Source of the DNA: Galbibacter kalidii
Lineage (GTDB): Bacteria > Bacteroidota > Bacteroidia > Flavobacteriales > Flavobacteriaceae
DNA: 64,000 nt
Direction of reading: 5' to 3'
Assembly (NCBI RefSeq): GCF_026241135.1
Contig: NZ_JAPFGA010000002.1
Span: forward strand, 186,001 to 250,000
The notes beneath the pieces are model-generated. The model saw nothing but the letters and a program-made list of their open reading frames with translations, had not been told where the DNA came from and did no database searches. The position numbers were made by a program, and so were the translations under genes. Below are positions 1 through 8,022 of the stretch, in pieces; position 1 is the stretch's first letter, and every line of letters begins with the position of its first letter.

Positions 1-354
1 AATTACTTTTCCCCCATAACGTTCAAGCTCTCTTACATAGGTATCCATTGCTATGTTATAAATCAACTTTTTTTCCATGCAGGCTTTAAAATAGTTTTGT
101 GTGATCTGCATGGTTTTTGAAATAGCATGGAAGTTTCTTGCTTTTAGCCGGATACGAAGGTGATGTTCAGGGTCATTATACCTGATGAAAAACCATTTTT
201 TAATTAAATTTTCCTTAATTAACTGTTCGGTCATTTGTGAAATATATTCCTCCAAAACAATATCAGCCATTCGGTTTCCTGTATATAACTTGTAGTAAAG
301 CCATTCTTCTCCTGGCAAATAGTAACGCTTATTTATTTTTAAAGAAGAATTCAT
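1..354 (-). CDS. Thiopeptide-type bacteriocin biosynthesis protein (LanB elimination-domain type), partial
   Basis: The frame is open from an ATG at 354 to the window edge, giving the first 118 residues. The segment WFFIRYNDPEHHLRIRLK and the later ELERYGG are characteristic of the SpaB_C / thiopeptide-type bacteriocin biosynthesis domain. In class I lanthipeptide synthesis this domain removes glutamate from glutamylated Ser/Thr to leave dehydroamino acids. The ATG overlaps the stop of the upstream dehydratase gene in an ATGA arrangement, so the two are probably translationally coupled halves of one split LanB enzyme. Split LanB systems are known for Bacteroidota lanthipeptides such as the pinensins. 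The C-terminus lies outside the window. Identification is firm; the substrate is not visible here. Confidence 0.85.
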   Translation of the reverse strand, partial: MNSSLKINKRYYLPGEEWLYYKLYTGNRMADIVLEEYISQMTEQLIKENLIKKWFFIRYNDPEHHLRIRLKARNFHAISKTMQITQNYFKACMEKKLIYNIAMDTYVRELERYGGKVI

Positions 355-2576
355 TTGTAAAAGCTTTTATAAAAACATAAAACCATTTGGTTGGAATAAT
401 ATTCATTATTGTGATTTTTTACCACTCCTTTGTTATGAAAAAGAAACTCTTCCAAGACAAAACTCCGCTTCCTTTTTATAGTTTGTAAGAGCATCTCAAT
501 ACAGTCATTATTATTAAGGTTGAGTGTTAATGTATTATCACCATCTATCAATTGTACCCAATCAGGGATTTGATAATCTTCTCGCCATGTTTTGAGTTTA
601 TCTTTCAAGCTCATGTGACCTTTATCATCATCAATAATTTTTTTAAAGTCCGAAACATCGATTTTCCATATAGCTTTTGCTAGGATAAAGTCTCTATAGA
701 CAACTCTGGGAAGGAAATAGTATATTTCAGAGAGTGCCCCCCAATCAAAGCCTATACTTTGTCGTTTACTTTGTAAACCAACCTCACATAAAAATTGATA
801 TATTGGAAGAGAGCTATTTTTATAATTATGTGCATTGGTTAAATAAGGCAACACTTCCTTGTTTAGTTTTTTGGAACGAAGTATAATTCTATTGTCTTTT
901 ACAGAGATCAATAAATCTGTGACTGGTATTTGCTGCTCTAGATTTAAATTGGAATTGGCTAAATATGGAATCTCATATTTTCTTAATTTAGGGCGTAGTA
1001 TTACATTTCCAGTGCGTTCCTCGGGAAGATGTATAATTTCAGCTACAATTTTATCGGTATTAAGGGATTCTTCCTTCTTAGATATTTCATTAATTAGGCT
1101 ATGAACCTCAGAATTACCGTGATAAAATCTACTCATTAATTTGGCTGCGCTACTCCCAAAAATAGAGTTAACATACATCATTTCCTTGTTGTCAATTAAC
1201 AATAATTCTGCTAAACAGCTCATGGTGTCAGGAAGATTATTCCAGTTTGGATTTAAATCCGGGAAGTCATTATCTTCCAGTTCCACAATAAATGGAGTTT
1301 TCTTATGGTGCTGTATTTTTTTATTTAAAACCTGTGTTATGGTATCCCAATGTAATTTTTTATTGGAAAGTTTTTTATTTGGGATGATGACTTGATCAAT
1401 TAAATATGTTTGATTTGAATTCAAATTGACATGTTGGTATCCAATACCCATCTCAGTGTCTAACGCTTCTGTTAACGGAACTTCTTCCCCTTCATATCTA
1501 TTCAGAAACCTGGTTTTAAACTTGCTCAAGTCGGTAGACGATGTATGCAGAGTGATTTTATTCAAGAAGCACAGCACATCTCTTAATTTCCTTTTCCAAT
1601 TATGATTTAGGTGAGTTGTGGTCATTTTAGGAAACATATCCGTTTGAAGAAGGTGCTTTTTTGTATAGGGGATACCTATACCATCTGCAAGACTGATTAT
1701 TTTGTCATATTTTTCAATGGAATTCCCAAGAGATTTATCTAACAAACCGATCTGCTTTTGAAGCTTTCCTAAGTTTTTGTCTAATTTTTTTCCGGCTTTT
1801 CCTGTGTTTATTAATTTAAATAACTTTAAATGATATGGAATTCCAGAAAGTGTTGGCTCATATTCGGAGGTGATAATTTGGTTATCAATTAGCTCATCTA
1901 TAAAATTGCAGGATTCTAAATTATTAAACCCTTGTCTTGTCAAGATTTCTACAAACTCTGATATCCGCACCCCTTTTTCAGCTTCTTGAAGCAATAGATC
2001 TAAACATTTAAATGCTTTAACTCCTTCAAGACTATATTTCCTTCCATTATCATTGCTTATATACTGAATATACCGATAGTGATCTCCAACTTTATACAAA
2101 GTATTATTGGGATACCATCGGATATTATTTTTAATATTGGGTAGTTTCAACACATATCTATAGATGTTTGTTACATAGTCCATATCCAATCGTGTTTTCC
2201 TGTTGAAACTTTCATATTTGTCGATGTTCAAACACGTTTCATGGGAGTACCCGCCAACCGTACAACCTGCAAATAACCCAAAAGGGGTGCATCTGGAAGA
2301 CATGCGAGATAAGTATTTCAAAAAGGAAATTTTAATTCTTTTTTGCTTTTTGGAATCTGTAATTTTTCCTTCTTTCCAAAAAATTATTTGTTGATATAAA
2401 TCAGGAGATGCAAGATAAATGGATTCATTTATGATCTTATCATTAAAAAGGCTGATTAATTTCTTTTTATGAATACTTTCTATTGATGTTAAATCACGAA
2501 AAAAGACTATCGGTAATAAGGGGATTCTTAGTAAAAAAGAATTATAACATTGGTATTTAGTTGTAGATGGGGGCAA
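351..2576 (-). CDS. Lantibiotic dehydratase, N-terminal (glutamylation) protein
   Basis: A 741-residue protein resembling the N-terminal LanB dehydratase domain: an early LLRIPLLPI strand, SSRCTPFGLFAG near residue 95, RLDMDYV near 130, and further conserved stretches to about residue 680. LanB N-terminal domains use glutamyl-tRNA to glutamylate Ser/Thr in a precursor peptide. Full LanB proteins are about 1000 residues; here the elimination domain is a separate gene downstream that overlaps by 4 bp (ATGA). The gene is divergent from the HlyD gene across a 239-bp AT-rich gap. No Cys-containing precursor is visible on this side, so the true substrate may lie left of the window. A LanC cyclase is also not in view. 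Confidence 0.85.
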   Translation of the reverse strand: MPPSTTKYQCYNSFLLRIPLLPIVFFRDLTSIESIHKKKLISLFNDKIINESIYLASPDLYQQIIFWKEGKITDSKKQKRIKISFLKYLSRMSSRCTPFGLFAGCTVGGYSHETCLNIDKYESFNRKTRLDMDYVTNIYRYVLKLPNIKNNIRWYPNNTLYKVGDHYRYIQYISNDNGRKYSLEGVKAFKCLDLLLQEAEKGVRISEFVEILTRQGFNNLESCNFIDELIDNQIITSEYEPTLSGIPYHLKLFKLINTGKAGKKLDKNLGKLQKQIGLLDKSLGNSIEKYDKIISLADGIGIPYTKKHLLQTDMFPKMTTTHLNHNWKRKLRDVLCFLNKITLHTSSTDLSKFKTRFLNRYEGEEVPLTEALDTEMGIGYQHVNLNSNQTYLIDQVIIPNKKLSNKKLHWDTITQVLNKKIQHHKKTPFIVELEDNDFPDLNPNWNNLPDTMSCLAELLLIDNKEMMYVNSIFGSSAAKLMSRFYHGNSEVHSLINEISKKEESLNTDKIVAEIIHLPEERTGNVILRPKLRKYEIPYLANSNLNLEQQIPVTDLLISVKDNRIILRSKKLNKEVLPYLTNAHNYKNSSLPIYQFLCEVGLQSKRQSIGFDWGALSEIYYFLPRVVYRDFILAKAIWKIDVSDFKKIIDDDKGHMSLKDKLKTWREDYQIPDWVQLIDGDNTLTLNLNNNDCIEMLLQTIKRKRSFVLEEFLFHNKGVVKNHNNEYYSNQMVLCFYKSFYK

Positions 2577-2815
2577 AAGGAATAGGTTTAAGTATAAATG
2601 AAAAAGTTAAATATTATATAGAATATAATGCTAAAATAAACATTATAATTGGAATTAAAAAACTGTTAATTTATAAAACAAGACTCTTCTTTTATAAATC
2701 CCGACTACAAACATTTGGATAACACCTATAATCTGAGGAAATTCACGTTGTCATAAAATATGTATGCTGAAAAGCGGTAAAACTATTTTATCCTCCACAT
2801 AGCAATGATTGAATT

Positions 2816-3982
2816 ATGAAACAACTATTCCCCAAAGAAGTTATTGAAAGTACATCAATAGCACATGCATTTAAACATAGAACAAGAAGTAAAATAGTAT
2901 ATGGAATAATATTGATAAGTATACTGACTGCTTTGATTTTACTCCCATTTATACATGTCACAGTCTATACTTCAGCAAGAGGAATCATAAAACCTGATAA
3001 GGAAAGGGTAGCTGTAAATACCATCAATTCAGGAAAAGTAGTATATGCCAATATACAGCCCAACAAACAGGTGGTTAAAGGCGATACACTTTTAGTCATA
3101 GATAATGCCGTTATAGACGAGAAGATCGATCTTGCAACATATCAGATTGAAACCTTAAAAGAACAACAATCCGATTTAAATTATCTGATCAGATCTAATA
3201 ATATCAGACTAAATGAGATAACCTCACCTAAATACCAAAGAGAAGTCATTCAATATAGAGAAAAGAGAAATGAGCTACAGACCCGGTTGAAAAAAACAAA
3301 AATAGACTATCAGCGTAATAAAACATTGTATGACAAAGGAGTAATAGCTCAAGCTGAATTTGAAGAGGTTCAACTTCAATATGATTTATCGGTAAATAGC
3401 CTATATCAACATAAGAAACAGCAACTGAATACTTGGCAGGCCAACTTGACCGAGATTGAAAATCGGCTTGAAGAAATTGAAAATAGTAAAAAGCAACTCT
3501 CAGAAAACAAGAAATTGTATGTAATCACGGCCCCAATAAATGGGGTGTTAATGAATACACAGGGCATTGAACCGGGAAGTTATCTGCAAGCCGGCATGGG
3601 AATAGCCGAAATTTCACCAATGTCTGATTTGCTGGCAGAATGTTATGTGTCCCCGGTAGATATAGGGATGATAAAACCCGAAAACGAAATAAACTTTCAG
3701 ATAGATGCCTTCAACTATAACCAATGGGGATTGGCTACCGGTAAAATAATCGAAATGGGTAAAGATATTGAGGTTATAGACAATCAAGCTGTTTTTAAGA
3801 TACGGTGTAAATTGGCTGAACCCTATTTGGAATTAAAGAACGGGGTCAAAGGGACATTGAGTAAAGGGATGACCTTTAACGCCCGTTTCCAACTGACCGA
3901 ACGAACTTTATATCAATTGTTATACGACAAATTGGACGATTGGCTGAACCCTTCCTTAAAAGAAAATAAAGAGAACATATAA
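2816..3982 (+). CDS. HlyD-family membrane fusion protein of a peptide exporter
   Basis: 388 residues. One membrane segment at about residues 28-50 is followed by a periplasmic biotinyl-lipoyl-like half motif (about 58-90), a long charged coiled coil (about 105-235), the second lipoyl half (API-NGVL, about 240-270) and a beta-barrel domain. This is the layout of HlyD/EmrA adaptors that link an inner-membrane ABC transporter to an outer-membrane channel. The C39 peptidase ABC transporter at 5866 is the obvious partner. No TolC-like gene is nearby, so a channel encoded elsewhere is presumably used. The ATG at 2816 suits the start of a short cytoplasmic N-terminus. Confidence 0.9.
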   Translation: MKQLFPKEVIESTSIAHAFKHRTRSKIVYGIILISILTALILLPFIHVTVYTSARGIIKPDKERVAVNTINSGKVVYANIQPNKQVVKGDTLLVIDNAVIDEKIDLATYQIETLKEQQSDLNYLIRSNNIRLNEITSPKYQREVIQYREKRNELQTRLKKTKIDYQRNKTLYDKGVIAQAEFEEVQLQYDLSVNSLYQHKKQQLNTWQANLTEIENRLEEIENSKKQLSENKKLYVITAPINGVLMNTQGIEPGSYLQAGMGIAEISPMSDLLAECYVSPVDIGMIKPENEINFQIDAFNYNQWGLATGKIIEMGKDIEVIDNQAVFKIRCKLAEPYLELKNGVKGTLSKGMTFNARFQLTERTLYQLLYDKLDDWLNPSLKENKENI

Positions 3983-4035
3983 TGATATTGACCAACCAAA
4001 ACTAAATTAAGATTAATACCAAACTATATTATGTT

Positions 4036-4395
4036 ATGAAAAATGTGAAAAATTTGGAACGTCTACAACAACTCCACATGCTTATTGAAAACGAAAATAC
4101 CGGAACGCCAAAAGAGCTTGCTGAACACATGAATATCAGTGAACGTAAGATACACCAACTTATAGGGGAGTTAAAAGACCTAGATGCAGAGATTTGCTAC
4201 AGCCGAAGCAGGAAAACATATTATTATTGTGATGATTTTAAGCTGATGATAAACATTTCTGTTACGGTGTTAAGCAACAATGAAATAACAGAACTATACG
4301 GTGGAAGTTATTTTTTAAAGAAAAAACCTTCCCTGCAAGGTTTGTGCAGTGAACGCGATTATATTAGCCACAACAAAACAAAGATATGCGCATAA
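4036..4395 (+). CDS. Small HTH-domain protein of a bacteriocin-type cluster
   Basis: 119 residues. Residues 5-60 form a winged-helix/HTH_11-like domain (TPKELAEHMNISERKIHQLI) with a following YYYCDD wing. The part after residue 90 (GGSYFLKKKP onward) is unlike the folded part and is encoded by the first copy of the hairpin repeat found again at 5810-5834, so the 3' end of the gene doubles as a DNA or RNA element. It sits between the HlyD gene and the double-glycine peptide genes and may regulate the cassette, which is inference. A terminator-like hairpin follows the stop codon directly. Confidence 0.75.
   Translation: MKNVKNLERLQQLHMLIENENTGTPKELAEHMNISERKIHQLIGELKDLDAEICYSRSRKTYYYCDDFKLMINISVTVLSNNEITELYGGSYFLKKKPSLQGLCSERDYISHNKTKICA
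4329..4353 (+). repeat. Hairpin repeat, copy 1 (within 3' end of HTH gene)
   Basis: TTCCCTGCA, seven loop bases, then TGCAGTGAA: a 9-bp stem with a single C-T mismatch. The same arms and loop length recur at 5810-5834, and similarity continues downstream to about 4378 (CGC, then ATT, GCCA, AACAAAA). Here the repeat is read as the C-terminal codons of the HTH gene. Confidence 0.75.
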
Positions 4396-4396
4396 C

Positions 4397-4417
4397 ATAC
4401 TGAACTTGTTTCAGTAT
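4397..4417 (+). terminator. Terminator-like hairpin after HTH gene
   Basis: ATACTGAA, a 5-base loop, TTCAGTAT: a perfect 8-bp stem starting just after the TAA of the HTH gene and followed by CTTTT. It would separate the HlyD-HTH transcript from the peptide genes or act as a processing site. Confidence 0.5.
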
Positions 4418-4461
4418 CTTTTAAAAGGCGGTGCACAGCCTGATAAAAGTTGTTTTGTTGA

Positions 4462-4492
4462 ATGCTGCCCCGAAACATAGGGGATGCAGCAT
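4462..4492 (+). promoter_or_regulatory. Leader hairpin upstream of first peptide gene
   Basis: ATGCTGCCCC pairs with GGGGATGCAGCAT (7 bp, a 2-base bulge, then 3 bp of C/G) around a short loop, ending 37 bases before the ATG at 4529. It lies in the expected untranslated leader of the peptide genes. It could be an attenuator, a stability element or a terminator without a long T-run. Function is inferred only from structure and position. Confidence 0.4.
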
Positions 4493-4528
4493 CTTATAAA
4501 TAATTGTTTAACTTTAAATTTTAATAAA

Positions 4529-4690
4529 ATGAAAAATTTAGAAAATTATGGTGTTCTGGAATTGGATGCTATTGAGGCCTCTCAAGTTGATGGGGGAGGT
4601 AAACTTGCAGAATGGCTAGGATATGTAATTGGAGCCATGGTCGGAAATGGTCCTACATATGCGGAACAAACAAATAGAGCATTTACTTAA
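4529..4690 (+). CDS. Double-glycine leader peptide 1 (candidate bacteriocin precursor)
   Basis: 53 residues from the ATG at 4529. The leader MKNLENYGVLELDAIEASQ ends in VDGG, a double-glycine site for a C39 peptidase. The predicted core of about 30 residues (GKLAEWLGYVIGAMVGNGP, then TYAEQTNRAFT) has no cysteine and contains overlapping GxxxG motifs (GYVIG, GAMVG), a feature of two-peptide class IIb bacteriocins. I prefer 4529 over an in-frame upstream ATG at 4484 because that one lies inside the leader hairpin and would add residues unlike a double-glycine leader. The absence of cysteine argues against it being the substrate of the divergent dehydratase as a ring-forming lanthipeptide. Confidence 0.8.
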   Translation: MKNLENYGVLELDAIEASQVDGGGKLAEWLGYVIGAMVGNGPTYAEQTNRAFT

Positions 4691-4701
4691 ATCAAGAGAC
4701 T

Positions 4702-4866
4702 ATGGATATTTTAAATTATAATGTAAAGGAATTAAAATCTTCTGAAATCGAAGAATTACAGGGAGGTTTTTGGAAAGAAGCCATTGGAGCGGTCATATGG
4801 ATTGTTGATAATTGGGATGATATTGAGGCTGGATATCATCAGGGTTTTAATGATTATGCTAATTAA
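4702..4866 (+). CDS. Double-glycine leader peptide 2 (candidate bacteriocin partner)
   Basis: 54 residues, starting 11 bases after the stop of peptide 1. The leader MDILNYNVKELKSSEIEELQ ends in GG at residues 21-22; cleavage would release a 32-residue core beginning FWKEAIGAVIWIVDNW, acidic in its second half and without cysteine. Both peptides share the leader pattern (NLEN/ILNY, G or N-V, EL, E-I-E) and the core order of hydrophobic helix followed by polar tail. The pair is arranged like class IIb two-peptide bacteriocins. Activity is not demonstrated by sequence. Confidence 0.78.
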   Translation: MDILNYNVKELKSSEIEELQGGFWKEAIGAVIWIVDNWDDIEAGYHQGFNDYAN

Positions 4867-4884
4867 CATAGGCTAATTTTACAA

Positions 4885-4914
4885 GAAACTACCTTAATAA
4901 ATTAGGGTAGTTTC
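4885..4914 (+). terminator. Hairpin between peptide genes and CPBP gene
   Basis: GAAACTACC and GGTAGTTTC form a perfect 9-bp stem 18 bases after the stop of peptide 2 and 13 bases before the CPBP start. There is no T-run, so it is more likely a partial terminator or a processing/stability element that keeps downstream expression below that of the peptides. Confidence 0.45.
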
Positions 4915-4927
4915 GCTATGCGTAGAG

Positions 4928-5410
4928 ATGAGATTTCTTTTAAGGATAAGCAAATTCAAATTTATTTTATATTCTATAACCTTATGTTTATTAGCGAATG
5001 TGCTATTATCAAAGGTTATTTTATTATATAACGAAAATTCATTTGATGTACAACAATCTGAAGAAGGAAGTATAATTTTTAGATTTATTGTAATTATAAT
5101 ATTAGCACCTCTTTTAGAAACGTTATTATATCAATTTATAATCATCGAGGCAGGGATTTTTCTTTTTAATAAAAAAAAGAAAACTTTAATGATAATTATT
5201 TTGATTTCATCAATTATGTTTGGACTATCACATTGCTATAATCTTAGTTATATAATTCTAGGTGTATCAGCAGGGATTATATTGTCTTTATTATATGTTC
5301 TTTGTAAGCTTAGAAAAGATATTTCCCCATTCTTTTTTGTTTTTATTGTTCACTCTTTTGTGAATTTTACTGTATATTTAGTGAATAATATTTTCAGTAT
5401 AGATATTTAA
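4928..5410 (+). CDS. CPBP-family intramembrane protease-like protein, possible immunity protein
   Basis: 160 residues with about four hydrophobic segments. The CPBP (Abi/CAAX-type) motif region is recognisable: PLLETLLYQF near residue 59 stands for motif 1 and FGLSHC near residue 98 for the F-x-x-x-H motif. Motif 1 is normally E-E-x-x-x-R; here the second Glu is Thr and the Arg position is Gln, so protease activity is uncertain. CPBP proteins are common immunity partners of peptide bacteriocins, and the position right after two precursor genes supports that role. The gene is noticeably more AT-rich than its surroundings, consistent with horizontal transfer. Confidence 0.75.
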   Translation: MRFLLRISKFKFILYSITLCLLANVLLSKVILLYNENSFDVQQSEEGSIIFRFIVIIILAPLLETLLYQFIIIEAGIFLFNKKKKTLMIIILISSIMFGLSHCYNLSYIILGVSAGIILSLLYVLCKLRKDISPFFFVFIVHSFVNFTVYLVNNIFSIDI

Positions 5411-5425
5411 AATATATATAAAATA

Positions 5426-5635
5426 ATGATAAAATCATACTACATAAGTATTTTAATTGGTTTTTTATTTTTGTTAGATTTTGTTGATGGATTGTTTCTT
5501 CAACAAGAATCTTATAAAATTTTAGGGTTCATAGTTGTAAATTCTAAGATTATTTATCTATTATATAAATTTGCAATAGCTTCAAGTTTGATTTTCTTAG
5601 GTTTTAGGGAGCGTAGGCAAAATAAATATGATTGA
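5426..5635 (+). CDS. Small two-helix membrane protein, possible immunity factor
   Basis: 69 residues with two hydrophobic helices (about 7-25 and 35-57) and a basic, charged C-terminus (FRERRQNKYD). No recognised family. It starts 15 bases after the CPBP gene and is similarly AT-rich, so the two are probably co-transcribed. Small hydrophobic proteins in this position in bacteriocin loci are often immunity proteins, but that is inference from context. Confidence 0.55.
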   Translation: MIKSYYISILIGFLFLLDFVDGLFLQQESYKILGFIVVNSKIIYLLYKFAIASSLIFLGFRERRQNKYD

Positions 5636-5809
5636 AATTTATAATTTGCAACCATTCTATATTTTTTATCCTCTTAACTAATCCTTGCTCTTCCAAGTCT
5701 CCTAACTTTGGAGAATTTAACCAAAGAATAACAATGGTTATCAACCTCCGTTTTTTTATCCTCTCTACTTTGGAGAAATCAACAATAATAAAGTTAGGAT
5801 TAAAATTAC

Positions 5810-5834
5810 TTCCCTGCACTTTTTTTGCAGTGAA
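5810..5834 (+). repeat. Hairpin repeat, copy 2 (upstream of C39 transporter)
   Basis: Same arms as copy 1 (TTCCCTGCA, 7-base loop, TGCAGTGAA) with a T-rich loop, ending 31 bases before the ATG at 5866. Downstream similarity to copy 1 (CGC, TA-ATT, GCCA, AACAAAA) runs to about 5856. No open frame of the HTH type precedes this copy; the 230 bases upstream contain no convincing gene. Confidence 0.75.
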
Positions 5835-5865
5835 CGCTACTACATTGCCAAACAAAAAGTAATCA

Positions 5866-8022
5866 ATGGCAAAAATCACCATAAAACAACATGATATTAC
5901 CGATTGTGGTGCAGCTTGTTTGGCTTCTATTGCTGCTCACCATCAATTACAACTTCCTATTGCACGTATAAGGCAATATGCAGGCACCGATAAAAAAGGC
6001 ACCAATGTTTTGGGGTTGTTGGAAGCTGCCCAAAAATTGGGTTTTGAAGCCAAAGGGGTTCGTGGCGATTTTGAGAGCCTCTTTAAAATCCCAAAACCTG
6101 CGATTGCCCATGTGGTTGTTAAAGAAGTGCTTCAGCATTATGTAGTTATCTACGAAGTCACCAAAACCCATGTTAAAATCATGGATCCTGGAGATGGGAA
6201 AATGCACAAGAAAACCCATGATGAGTTTAAAAAAATGTGGACTGGGGTTTTGGTGCTGTTATTGCCTCAAGAGAATTTTACCACCGGGAATGAAAAAGTT
6301 TCTGTTTTAAAGCGTTTTTGGTTCTTGCTCAAGCCACATAAATTTGTATTGCTTCAGGCATTGATAGGGGCTGTTGTATATACCCTTTTAGGTTTTTCCA
6401 CTTCGATCTATATCCAAAAAATAACAGATTATGTGTTAGTAGACGGCAACAGGAACTTACTCAACTTGTTAAGTGTTGCTATGATTGTTCTGTTGGTGCT
6501 CCAAATTATAATTGGGGTGTACAAAGATGTGTTTTTGATCAAATCAGGGCAGCAAATAGACGCCCGGCTTATCCTTGGATATTATAAACACCTTTTAAAA
6601 CTGCCTCAACAATTTTTTGACACCATGCGGGTAGGGGAAATCATTTCCCGGATAAACGATGCGGTTAAAATCAGGACCTTTATCAACGGGGTCTCCTTAA
6701 ATTTAACAGTAAACATTCTTATTCTGGTATTTTCCTTCGGAATTATGTTTACCTATTATTGGAAATTGGCATTGATCATGTTGGCCATCATTCCTCTTTA
6801 TGCACTGGTCTATTTCGTTATTAACAAACTCAATAAAAAAACGGAGCGTAAAATCATGGAACGTTCTGCCGACTTGGAAAGCCAGTTGGTTGAATCTTTA
6901 AATGCTGTGGGTACTATAAAACGTTTTGGACTCGAAGATTTTGCTAACATAAAAACAGAAATCCGTTTTATCAACCTTTTAAAAACCGGGTATAAATCAG
7001 CTTTAAACAGTGTTTTTTCCGGTGGTAGCACCAATTTTATCGCACAATTGTTTACGGTTATTTTGTTGTGGACGGGTTCGGGTTATGTAATCGACAGGCA
7101 GATTACTCCCGGGGAATTATTGTCTTTTTATGCTATCATTGGTTATTTCACCGGACCGGTAGCAAGCCTTATCAATGCGAATAAGCAAATACAGAATGCA
7201 TTGATTGCAGCCGATAGGCTGTTTGAAATTATGGATCTGGAACGTGAAGAAACAGAAAACAAAATTCAATTAAGGAAAGAACATATTGGCGATATCACTT
7301 TTAAAAATGTGGCTTTTAGATATGGAACCCGTGTTGAGGTATTTAAAGATTTCAATTTGGTAATCCCAAAAAGTAAGATTACAGCCATAGTGGGGGAGAG
7401 TGGTTCGGGCAAATCGACACTTATTTCATTATTGCAAAATATTTATCCGCTACATGGAGGGAATATTTTTATGAACGACGTGGACTTAAAACACATTGAT
7501 AATGATAGCCTCCGGAATTTTGTTGCTGTAGTGCCTCAAAAAATAGACCTCTTTGCGGGTAATGTAATAGAAAATATAGCTATTGGTGTTTTCAACCCGG
7601 ATATGGAACGGATCATGAATATCTGTAAGGACATAGGGATATTGGAATTTATCGAATCATTACCTAACGGATTCAATACATATTTGGGTGAAAACGGGGC
7701 CACATTATCAGGAGGACAGAAACAGCGTATTGCCATTGCCCGAGCTTTATACAAACAACCAGAAGTATTGGTTTTAGACGAAGCCACTTCGTCATTAGAT
7801 ACACGCTCTGAAAGTTATACCCAAAAAACAATCAATACACTAAGGGATCAAGAGAAGACAATTGTCATAATAGCCCACCGACTCAGTACAGTCATAAATG
7901 CGGATAAAATTGTAGTGCTCGATAAAGGGGAAGTGATTGAAGAGGGAACTCATCAAGAATTATACGAATCTAAAAACAGCTATTACCAGTTATGGCAACA
8001 ACAAATGCCTATTTTAAATTAA
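5866..8022 (+). CDS. Peptidase (C39)-containing ABC transporter, bacteriocin exporter
   Basis: 718 residues. The N-terminal C39 protease has catalytic Cys14 (DCGAACL), His91 (QHYVVIYE) and Asp107 (IMDPGDG). A six-helix transmembrane domain spans about residues 160-440. The ATPase follows with Walker A GESGSGKST near 508, signature LSGGQ near 614, Walker B VLVLDEAT near 637 and the H-loop His near 672. Such transporters cleave double-glycine leaders in the cytosol while exporting the core peptide, which matches the two precursors at 4529 and 4702. The length is normal for the family. It works with the HlyD adaptor at 2816, and could also export the product of the divergent LanB locus. Confidence 0.95.
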   Translation: MAKITIKQHDITDCGAACLASIAAHHQLQLPIARIRQYAGTDKKGTNVLGLLEAAQKLGFEAKGVRGDFESLFKIPKPAIAHVVVKEVLQHYVVIYEVTKTHVKIMDPGDGKMHKKTHDEFKKMWTGVLVLLLPQENFTTGNEKVSVLKRFWFLLKPHKFVLLQALIGAVVYTLLGFSTSIYIQKITDYVLVDGNRNLLNLLSVAMIVLLVLQIIIGVYKDVFLIKSGQQIDARLILGYYKHLLKLPQQFFDTMRVGEIISRINDAVKIRTFINGVSLNLTVNILILVFSFGIMFTYYWKLALIMLAIIPLYALVYFVINKLNKKTERKIMERSADLESQLVESLNAVGTIKRFGLEDFANIKTEIRFINLLKTGYKSALNSVFSGGSTNFIAQLFTVILLWTGSGYVIDRQITPGELLSFYAIIGYFTGPVASLINANKQIQNALIAADRLFEIMDLEREETENKIQLRKEHIGDITFKNVAFRYGTRVEVFKDFNLVIPKSKITAIVGESGSGKSTLISLLQNIYPLHGGNIFMNDVDLKHIDNDSLRNFVAVVPQKIDLFAGNVIENIAIGVFNPDMERIMNICKDIGILEFIESLPNGFNTYLGENGATLSGGQKQRIAIARALYKQPEVLVLDEATSSLDTRSESYTQKTINTLRDQEKTIVIIAHRLSTVINADKIVVLDKGEVIEEGTHQELYESKNSYYQLWQQQMPILN

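Noticed and set aside
5604-5882. Minus-strand frame across the second hairpin repeat
   Set aside because: No domain, opposite to the operon and overlapping the transporter start; a chance frame.
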